Shown here in pieces: positions 53,529-59,092 of a DNA stretch of 59,092 nucleotides (position 1 is the first letter of the stretch; every line of letters starts with the position of its first letter). The stretch is taken from assembly GCA_017462785.1 (NCBI GenBank), contig JAFTQJ010000053.1, forward strand, positions 1 to 59,092. The letters run 5' to 3'. Under the pieces are notes generated by a model. It saw only the letters and a list, made by a program, of their open reading frames with translations. It did no database searches and had not been told where the DNA came from. This stretch comes from Oscillospiraceae bacterium (lineage in GTDB: Bacteria; Bacillota; Clostridia; Oscillospirales; Ruminococcaceae). A program made the position numbers and the translations under genes.

Positions 53529-53820
53529 GTGCACAGCTGTGTCGTACTTATCATTGCAGTGTTTGTGTCTAAAGGACATCGTGGTCTTGGTATGTTGCTC
53601 GCAGTTACAAACTTTGTACTTCCGGACGCATTGCCGTTGGTGGATGCTGAACAAGTCTGTAGGTTTTATGGAATCTGAAACTGGTCAGAACATCATTAAG
53701 GTTGGTAAGGCTGTTGGTCAGATCGGCGTAGCCTTATTCCAAGCCAATGCAAATCGAAAAGCTAACCAGTCTTCGTATAATAATTATGATTCCTATGACT
53801 ACTATGATGATGAATATTAA
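53529..53820 (+). pseudogene. Possible frameshifted small membrane protein
   Basis: One frame (53529-53678) reads VVLIIAVFVSKGHRGLGMLL, AVTNFVLPDALPLVDAEQ, a natural-looking membrane segment, but has no ATG; AGGAGG at 53522-53527 is too close to its GTG. Another frame, from an ATG at 53668, gives ESETGQNIIKVGKAVGQIGV and an acidic Tyr/Asp-rich end to 53820. The two may be halves of one gene joined by an indel, or two tiny genes. An ATG at 53500 has no ribosome site. Function unknown. Confidence 0.35.
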
Positions 53821-53833
53821 AGAGGAGAATTGT

Positions 53834-54115
53834 ATGAGTATTAAAGCAATTGGTGTTATTACAAAATTCAACACATCGGGAAAGATCTGCATCAGAACGG
53901 AGAATACCTGCTATCATAATGGAAAGGCGTATAATTTCGCAATATCGGAAGATGCAGCTTTTGAGATTAAAGCTTTGTCACCCGACATGGAATTTGGATT
54001 TAACGAATCATTGGCTGTATTTTTGAGCATGATCGCACTGCAGGGAGCTAAGGCTATATTTGAGTTCGACAAGGACCTCAAAAAAATTGTTGCTGTGGAG
54101 ATCCATAATGAGTGA
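53834..54115 (+). CDS. Small protein coupled to the SIR2-like gene
   Basis: 93 residues, unrecognised. AGAGGAG lies 7 bp before the ATG at 53834. The N-terminal half looks like a small beta-barrel (KAIGVITKFNTSGKICIRTE) and the rest is mixed (GFNESLAVFLSMIALQGAKA). No membrane segment or catalytic motif. It overlaps the SIR2-like start by 8 bp, so the two are made together. A regulator, sensor or partner of the SIR2-like protein is inferred from context only. Confidence 0.75.
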   Translation: MSIKAIGVITKFNTSGKICIRTENTCYHNGKAYNFAISEDAAFEIKALSPDMEFGFNESLAVFLSMIALQGAKAIFEFDKDLKKIVAVEIHNE

Positions 54116-55463
54116 TAGAACTGTTATCTTTTTTGGTGCAGGCACTACAACAGCCTGTGATATGCCGGCAACAGTCAAACAAGGAAAACTGTTTTCTTCG
54201 TTTTTCTTTAATAATGATACGGTATTCAGAGAATGGATCCACAACAATGTGAAGATACTAAAGGATGAAGATATAGACGTACTTACCGCACTAAAACAAG
54301 AACCACAAATACAAAAGCTCAAACAGTTTGTCAACGACACATTTACATCGGATTCCTTTGACATGATGTCTTTCTATAATCTTGTGGACATGTCGATCAC
54401 CGAAAGACGTGGATTTCGTTGCGGTGAAAAGGTTTATTCGGTTGATGAAATACAAAATTTTCGCAGCATCTTGCTGGTTCTTCTGCAAACGCTTTTTGGT
54501 TTGCTTGAAAACAATATACTCCGGGATAAGGAACAGGAATTCAACAAACTGAAGCGTTTTTTCAAAGCAATCGCCAAGAAAGAGCTGAACAAACGAAGAA
54601 TGCAGTACATCAATGATTCTGTGGATTTACAGTCACGCAAATTCTTATTTACAGATGTGGAGTATATCAGTCTCAACTGGGATGTATTGGTACTTTGGGC
54701 AATGATGCTCGCACACAAGGAACTAAACAACAGTAACAGTAATTATATTTCTGACAAATATGGAATTTCTAAGCTGAAGGTATTCAACGAGTTTTTTGCA
54801 TATCTGAACTCAAGCGATACCGGCAGTGAAAAGAATAAGGATTGGTTCCCGTACAGTCAGCCTGTTGCTTTCAGACTGAATGATACAGAACACCCATCGG
54901 ATAAGCGGGTGGTTCTATTTCCCACCTATTTCCCGCATGGGCAGACACATTGGCTGGAATGTCCGATATGCGGTAAGCTCACAATGTACCTTGACAAACA
55001 ATTCAGGGTATATTCACAAAATTTTGCAATGAGTCCCAAACGGCAGTACCGGTGTTCTCATTGTGATCAGCGGCTTAATCTTGAAAATTCGGCAATGCTG
55101 CTTCAAACAAGTTATAAGGTAAAATCGCCATATAACGAGGAGATTCAGCGTTCTATGAGAATCGCAATCAACAACGCAAAGCGATTAGTTTTCATCGGGT
55201 ATTCTCTGCCGAATGATGATATTGAATACAGAAGTATTTTCAGAATCAGCAGCAGCGAGCCGAAAAAAGTATATGTTGTACTTTATCAAAGCGGGGCACC
55301 TAACAAATTCATACCCGCTAAGGAAGTTTTAAAGAATAATAATGGTAACAATGAGGAGATTAAACGATACTGCGACATCTTTGGTGAAGAAAATGTACAG
55401 GTGAATTATGCTGGCTTTCCTGATGCATCGGATAAAGTCTTGGAAATCCTGAAACAGGAATAA
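54108..55463 (+). CDS. SIR2-like NAD-binding protein with zinc ribbon (putative defence effector)
   Basis: 451 residues. TVIFFGAGTTTACDMP is the NAD-binding loop of the SIR2 fold. SLNWDVLVLWAM (N190, D192) matches the TxNxD-type motif. FPHGQTHWLECPICG places a catalytic-type His (H277) before a zinc ribbon (CPIC about 285; CSHC about 315), and RLVFIGYSLPNDDIEYRSIF is the late Rossmann strand. This is the SIR2_2 class found in many anti-phage systems, where it destroys NAD+, though some members may do other chemistry. A helical insert (about 100-180) is unassigned. AT-rich codon use and an adjacent IS remnant suggest transfer. Confidence 0.82.
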   Translation: MSDRTVIFFGAGTTTACDMPATVKQGKLFSSFFFNNDTVFREWIHNNVKILKDEDIDVLTALKQEPQIQKLKQFVNDTFTSDSFDMMSFYNLVDMSITERRGFRCGEKVYSVDEIQNFRSILLVLLQTLFGLLENNILRDKEQEFNKLKRFFKAIAKKELNKRRMQYINDSVDLQSRKFLFTDVEYISLNWDVLVLWAMMLAHKELNNSNSNYISDKYGISKLKVFNEFFAYLNSSDTGSEKNKDWFPYSQPVAFRLNDTEHPSDKRVVLFPTYFPHGQTHWLECPICGKLTMYLDKQFRVYSQNFAMSPKRQYRCSHCDQRLNLENSAMLLQTSYKVKSPYNEEIQRSMRIAINNAKRLVFIGYSLPNDDIEYRSIFRISSSEPKKVYVVLYQSGAPNKFIPAKEVLKNNNGNNEEIKRYCDIFGEENVQVNYAGFPDASDKVLEILKQE

Positions 55464-55586
55464 TTCCCCTCTCACAGCATCTGCGAAATTGGATGTAAAA
55501 AAGGTGCAAGGTTAAAATTGCTCCTCCAAGCCCAAAGATACAGCAATCCATATCTGAAATCAATATAATATTTGAAAGTGCAAAAT

Positions 55587-55618
55587 CGGCAGGGGAGTGA
55601 TCCTCTGCCGGTTTTTTC
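55587..55618 (+). terminator. Terminator of the SIR2-like cluster
   Basis: CGGCAGGGGA (55587-55596) pairs with TCCTCTGCCG (55601-55610), followed by GTTTTTT. Confidence 0.88.
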
Positions 55619-55641
55619 TCATACTATGTAACTATATCATT

Positions 55642-56607
55642 TCAATACAGATTCCTCATCTTCTCAATTTCTCCTCTTAGCTTCTCCACAAACGGAGCAG
55701 GGGAGAGTACCCTTGCAAATTCTCCCAGCGACAGCAGGTACATGATGATGCCCCGCCCGTCGTTCACCTCTGCCTCGATTACATTCACATCCCCACGCTT
55801 TTCAATGACCTTCGCCGTCGGGATCCTGTCGAGAACCGCTTGGAGCGATGAACCCCAGAACTCAAAGCGGATCTTGATGTTCTCGCCGGGGAACATGAAC
55901 TGGTTTCGCTCACGCAATGCTCCCTCATCAAAATCCTGTTCCCTCGTCAGCTCAAAATGCTCCCGATGCTCCGTGATGCCCACGATCCGGTCAATGCGGA
56001 AATGCTGTGCCCTGAACGTTGGATCATCCGCAATATAGGCAATTAAGTAGAAATAGTACTCACTGAACATGACCGCTGCCGGCAGAAGCTTTACCCTCAC
56101 ACGATCTCGGCTTTTCCGGAAATAGTCAATACTCAGCATCCGCTTGTCCTCGATCGCCCCGATGACTTTCCAGAGGTTGTCGATCACGCTCGGACAATCC
56201 GCCTTGACTTCGTGGTAGTGGTACACCTCCTTGCGGATGATGTGCTCCAGTGACTCCTTGTCACCGGTGGTGGTGAAAGATTTCAGCTTTTCGATGATCC
56301 GCAGCATATCATCCCGATTCAGACTGCGGCTGCCGAGCAGAATTTTCACAAGTGCGAAAAGCTCTTTGTTTTTGAGGAATTCCTCATTGTCAAAGTGATA
56401 TGTCCGGTCGCTTCGTGAATACTCCAGCTTCGCATGATGCACCAGCTCCGGATGCTCATGCAGGAAATTCTGAATCCGTGCAATATCCCTGCTGATGCTC
56501 TTGGTCGAAACATCGTATTCCTCCGCAAGCCTTTTCGGCGAGATGCGTTCGCCACGCAGACAGCGGATGAGGATCTCCAGCATCCGGTCGTTTTTATCAA
56601 AGTCCAT
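55642..56607 (-). CDS. WYL-domain transcriptional regulator
   Basis: 321 residues. An N-terminal DeoR-type winged HTH (ISPKRLAEEYDVSTKSISRD), a WYL domain in the middle (about 140-215; LSIDYFRKSRDRVRVKLLPA, YFYLIAYIADDPTFRAQHFR, IDRI) and a C-terminal extension (WCX-like). WYL domains sense nucleotides or nucleic acid; relatives regulate phage-defence islands, DNA repair and metabolism. It converges on the SIR2-like gene rather than facing its promoter, so a link is uncertain. Confidence 0.93.
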   Translation of the reverse strand: MDFDKNDRMLEILIRCLRGERISPKRLAEEYDVSTKSISRDIARIQNFLHEHPELVHHAKLEYSRSDRTYHFDNEEFLKNKELFALVKILLGSRSLNRDDMLRIIEKLKSFTTTGDKESLEHIIRKEVYHYHEVKADCPSVIDNLWKVIGAIEDKRMLSIDYFRKSRDRVRVKLLPAAVMFSEYYFYLIAYIADDPTFRAQHFRIDRIVGITEHREHFELTREQDFDEGALRERNQFMFPGENIKIRFEFWGSSLQAVLDRIPTAKVIEKRGDVNVIEAEVNDGRGIIMYLLSLGEFARVLSPAPFVEKLRGEIEKMRNLY

Positions 56608-56681
56608 AGTTGTACCCCCTTTCCTCTATTATACCATATCCAGCGGACAAACGGGTGTCTTTCTGAAAATATTTTTCAAAC

Positions 56682-56716
56682 AAAAGGGCGGCCGTTCCTG
56701 AACAGCCGCCCTTAAT
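56682..56716 (-). terminator. Terminator after the GNAT gene
   Basis: AAGGGCGGC (56684-56692) pairs with GCCGCCCTT (56705-56713), with TTTTG on the minus strand. Confidence 0.88.
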
Positions 56717-56717
56717 G

Positions 56718-56975
56718 TTATGAAACCTGATGCTTTTCCAGCCAGTGCTGTGCATAGGAGCAGGTCGCTGTGACCTTGCCGTTCCTGCTCTGGATCTCCT
56801 CCACAGCCATTTTCACGAGCTTGCCGGCAACGCCCTGCCCACGCAGGGAGTCATCCACAAATGTGTGGTCGATGCAGAAGATGCCGGATTCCGTTTCAGG
56901 AAATGTGATCTCTGCGATAACCTGTCCGGCTTCGTTTTCGCAGTAAATGCGGTTGGTTTCTTTCTGGAATTCCAT
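56718..56975 (-). CDS. Small GNAT acetyltransferase (YjdJ type)
   Basis: 85 residues, the short COG2388/YjdJ-type GNAT fold. CIDHTFVDDSLRGQGVAGKL is the acetyl-CoA pyrophosphate loop (R/QxxGxA), and VTATCSYAQHWLEKH is the conserved C-terminal Cys motif. AAAGGAG precedes the ATG at 56975; the longer in-frame reading lacks a ribosome site. Substrate unknown. Lies downstream of the hydrolase gene on the same strand. Confidence 0.88.
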   Translation of the reverse strand: MEFQKETNRIYCENEAGQVIAEITFPETESGIFCIDHTFVDDSLRGQGVAGKLVKMAVEEIQSRNGKVTATCSYAQHWLEKHQVS

Positions 56976-57063
56976 TGTATCAGCTCCTTTGGGGATAGTA
57001 TGTGGATGGGGGAGGGGAATATACAGTTTTTCTGCATCTGCGAAAACAGCATGACGAAATACT

Positions 57064-58167
57064 TTATTCTCCCAGCCCATCAATGAAGTCCTTGACGAGC
57101 ATGCCGCATTCTTCCGGTTTCTGCTGATAGATCATGTGGTCACCTGCAAGACAGACAACGCTGCAATTCCCCATCTTCTCGGCGTAGGGGTAAATGGTAT
57201 CCTGACGGGATTCCTCATACGCCGCAAGGATCTCTTCGAGGGTTTCTGCATCATATTCCAGTTTCGGCAGCGGCATGTCCAATTGATTGATCTCGATCTG
57301 ACGGCGGATCCATTGATTCTTTTCAATCAGGTCTTCTTCCGTCTGAATGCCCCAGCTCGCACAGATATAGAGCTTGGGTATCTCGTTTGTTACGATGGAA
57401 GCAAACGCCTGCTGTGCGTTCTCCGCAAGATTGGCATCTTCCGAAACCGGTGCAATGGAATCCATTGTCATCAGCATCAGTGCATCACCGAGAGCCTGTT
57501 CTTCCTCCGTGTAATTGTCAGGGTAATGGTAGAAATAATCACGCAGGACATAGCGGCTGAAACCCATCTTCGCAAGAAATGCGAGCATTTTGTCAGATAC
57601 CCCAACCTCATCGCTTTCCCAATCGGAAAAAGCATCCTCGCACAGCTGTGATCCGTCCACAAAGACGATCGCCTCAATTTCCTCGGGGTACTGGCTCGAC
57701 CAGTAATTGGCATATGCACCGCCGATGGAGTGGGGCATGAGGACATAGGGTGCTTCAATGCCTGCATTTTGCAGTGCTTTGCGGTAGTCCTCCACGATGT
57801 ACGAAAGCGTCATTTCGTTCTCCGTATCATCACTGAAACCATAGCCTGCACGATCAACGAACACCACGAGGTTGTCCTCCTCCAGACGGGCGGTCATCTG
57901 CCTTGCGGCGAGGGAATAATCCCCCGTGCCGTTTCCGGCAAGCCCGACAATGGTGTGCTTTCCGTTCTCATTGCCGAATGCGGCGACATTCAGGGAATAA
58001 TCTCCCACAGAAACAGGGTGATAATACCCCTTTTCTTTCAGAAGCTCCATTTCCTGTGCTGTTTTATTCCGGTGAACGATGCAGGTCACAAGCGTGAACA
58101 AAATGAGCAGTGCAAACAGGAGCAGCAATACCCGTCCGATCCATTTCAGAACTCGTTTGATTTTCAT
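57064..58167 (-). CDS. Membrane-anchored alpha/beta hydrolase
   Basis: 367 residues. One N-terminal helix (IGRVLLLLFALLILFTLVTC) anchors the enzyme, with the catalytic domain outside. The fold motifs are VFVDRAGYGFSDD, the nucleophile elbow MPHSIGGAYANYW (Ser; the first Gly of GxSxG is replaced by Pro) and the late His in LAGDHMIYQQKPEE. It would hydrolyse an ester or amide; the substrate is not predictable. Confidence 0.88.
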   Translation of the reverse strand: MKIKRVLKWIGRVLLLLFALLILFTLVTCIVHRNKTAQEMELLKEKGYYHPVSVGDYSLNVAAFGNENGKHTIVGLAGNGTGDYSLAARQMTARLEEDNLVVFVDRAGYGFSDDTENEMTLSYIVEDYRKALQNAGIEAPYVLMPHSIGGAYANYWSSQYPEEIEAIVFVDGSQLCEDAFSDWESDEVGVSDKMLAFLAKMGFSRYVLRDYFYHYPDNYTEEEQALGDALMLMTMDSIAPVSEDANLAENAQQAFASIVTNEIPKLYICASWGIQTEEDLIEKNQWIRRQIEINQLDMPLPKLEYDAETLEEILAAYEESRQDTIYPYAEKMGNCSVVCLAGDHMIYQQKPEECGMLVKDFIDGLGE

Positions 58168-58361
58168 AAATCGTCACCTCAGGATTTGTTATTCTTCATT
58201 TACATTATAGCACATGTCCTGAAGGATGTCAACACAAAAGCTTTGTCCGATGGCTGATTGTAAGTCGAAGAAAAACGCTTGCAGATGTGATTGTTCTGAA
58301 ATTTATTTTTTCAGGGACAGGCATTTGTCCCTCTCATTTGTTATAATGGGGGAGTGGGCGG

Positions 58362-58697
58362 CTATTTCTGGAAATCGTCAGAGAGCATGTCCATGAACGC
58401 AACAGCAAGGCGTTTGTTGTCCGGAGAAAGTGCTGCAAATCTTTTCAGGACAGCCGCATCATCCTCGGCATACTCAGTCTGGCGGACGGAGCCGAGGAGG
58501 ATCTGGTCGGGGGTTGATTCAAGGGCGGTGCAAAGCCGCAGAAACACCTCAAGGCTTGGGATGGAACGGGCGGTTTCAATGCAGGATAGGTATTTGTCAT
58601 TGATTTCAGCCCGTTCACAGACCTCTGCCTGTTTCAGTTTCAGCTCCTTACGCCGCCTTGCAAGATTCTTTCCGATCTGTTTGTAGTCAAGTATCAT
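58362..58697 (-). CDS. XRE-family HTH regulator
   Basis: 111 residues. A Cro/CI-type HTH fills the first 65 residues (IGKNLARRRKELKLKQAEVC, INDKYLSCIETARSIPSLEV). The short C-terminal helix region (FAALSPDNKRLAVAFMDML) is like that of many single-domain repressors. It is monocistronic, with no obvious target beside it. Confidence 0.92.
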   Translation of the reverse strand: MILDYKQIGKNLARRRKELKLKQAEVCERAEINDKYLSCIETARSIPSLEVFLRLCTALESTPDQILLGSVRQTEYAEDDAAVLKRFAALSPDNKRLAVAFMDMLSDDFQK

Positions 58698-58820
58698 TTT
58701 ATCACCTCTCTATTAAGAGTATACGGGATTTCAGATGATGTAAACAATACAAAAGTAGGAATATCACTTTAAGTGGGATGAAACAGAGCGAGGCACTTTA
58801 CGAAAAAATGAAATTAAGAA

Positions 58821-58876
58821 ACAGTCCATCCAAAACTTCAATTCCAGCAAAGGAATCAGAGCTTTGGATGGACTGT
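58821..58876. repeat. Long perfect hairpin of unknown nature
   Basis: ACAGTCCATCCAAA (58821-58834) and TTTGGATGGACTGT (58863-58876) form a 14-bp perfect stem; inside, ATTCC/GGAAT adds a second stem. No T-run follows on either side, so it is not a simple terminator. A small mobile repeat or RNA-processing site near the tRNA genes is possible. Confidence 0.6.
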
Positions 58877-58912
58877 ACTTGTTTTGCACTTTCTGAAAGT
58901 GACAGATAAAAC

Positions 58913-58953
58913 AAAAATCCGAACACTCTCAATCTCAAAGTGTTCGGATTTTT
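58913..58953. terminator. Bidirectional terminator next to tRNA-Glu
   Basis: AAAAATCCGAACACT (58913-58927) pairs with AGTGTTCGGATTTTT (58939-58953). It lies just past the 3' end of the minus-strand tRNA genes and probably ends their transcript. Confidence 0.88.
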
Positions 58954-58962
58954 ACTGTTTGG

Positions 58963-59034
58963 TGACCCGTACGGGAATTGAACCCATGATTCCGCCGTGA
59001 AAGGGCGGTGTCTTAACCTCTTGACCAACGGGCC
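58963..59034 (-). tRNA. tRNA-Glu (TTC)
   Basis: 72 nt without CCA. Acceptor stem GGCCCGT/ACGGGTC, anticodon stem CCGCC/GGCGG with loop CTTTCAC (anticodon TTC), T-loop GTTCAATTC. CCA is encoded at 58960-58962 on the plus strand as tgg. It is cotranscribed with the tRNA upstream on the minus strand, 3 bp from that gene's CCA. Confidence 0.96.
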
Positions 59035-59040
59035 ATATGG

Positions 59041-59092
59041 TAGCGGCAGCAGGATTCGAACCAGCGACCAATCGGGTATGAACCGAGTACTC
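59041..59092 (-). tRNA. tRNA-Met (CAT), 5' part cut by window edge
   Basis: The visible 3' part includes loop TTCATAC (anticodon CAT) in an arm reading CGGTTCATACCCG as in elongator tRNA-Met, T-arm GGTTCGAATCC and 3' strand TGCCGCTA with encoded CCA (59038-59040). A tRNA-Ile2 with a modified CAT anticodon is less likely. The D-arm and 5' acceptor strand lie outside the window. Confidence 0.85.

Noticed and set aside
50971-55640. Genomic island integrated at the 3' end of ssrA
   Set aside because: I looked for a second copy of the tmRNA 3' end downstream and found none in the window, and no integrase is present. The region is accessory-looking but this mechanism is unsupported.
58798-59028. 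Minus-strand 76-codon frame
   Set aside because: It runs through tRNA-Glu, a terminator and the hairpin; no ribosome site or domain.

Overview
The window reads as a chromosomal segment of a cellulosome-type Ruminococcus or close relative (Oscillospiraceae, Firmicutes). Supporting signs are two secreted pectate lyases ending in type I dockerins, a GH9 cellulase with a very long poly-threonine linker, an alpha/beta-type small acid-soluble spore protein, class B sortases, a T-box in front of tyrS, and many sigma-A promoters with TTGACA-17-TATAAT spacing. The species call is inference. No rRNA gene or CRISPR array was seen.

Layout. 1-200: two identical tRNA-Leu(CAG) genes on the minus strand. 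0.3-6.6 kb: a plus-strand run of cysteine desulfurase, ThiI, CinA-C amidase, a class B sortase with an acidic repeat tail, and a SpoIID-like protein with permuted motif order. 6.6-8.6 kb: Xer-like recombinase and AraC regulator, then a divergent SDR oxidoreductase. 9.5-18.2 kb: a sensor/degenerate-GGDEF/AraC regulator followed by a two-gene pectate lyase operon whose enzymes share an unrecognised module and carry dockerins. 18.2-22.5 kb: plsY and a ydjI/ydjG/ydjH-like membrane-stress operon without pspA. 22.5-25.7 kb: GH9 cellulase without dockerin. 25.8-29.3 kb: DMT transporter, NhaC-family antiporter and 1-phosphofructokinase.

29.4-37 kb: tyrS behind a tyrosine-type T-box, with a small membrane-protein gene inserted between leader and tyrS; an MFS transporter; a second class B sortase; a SASP gene; a zinc-ribbon/YjbR protein; a decayed ECF-sigma locus; and an SLC6-type symporter behind a long structured leader. 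37-40.8 kb: a GntR-ABC-ABC-permease-CPBP operon with a clear operator over its promoter. 40.9-47.3 kb: tgt-mntP and unknown membrane proteins, a glycosyltransferase, a GDSL hydrolase and a frameshifted small membrane gene. 47.4-48.7 kb: a hairpin MITE abutting one of two small membrane-protein genes. 48.9-51 kb: patatin, YdbC/PC4-like protein, SmpB and tmRNA.

51-55.6 kb is the most accessory-looking part: a pRiA4b ORF-3-like protein, an IS remnant bounded by 14-bp inverted repeats, then an AT-rich promoter-driven cluster ending in a 93-residue protein translationally coupled to a SIR2-like zinc-ribbon protein. It is followed convergently by a WYL regulator. This is the best candidate here for an undescribed (possibly anti-phage) system. 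56.7-59.1 kb: GNAT, alpha/beta hydrolase, XRE regulator, then tRNA-Glu(TTC) and a cut tRNA-Met(CAT).

Small genes and RNAs recovered by direct reading include the SASP gene, tmRNA, T-box, tRNAs, the frameshifted gene at 47147 and two inverted-repeat elements.
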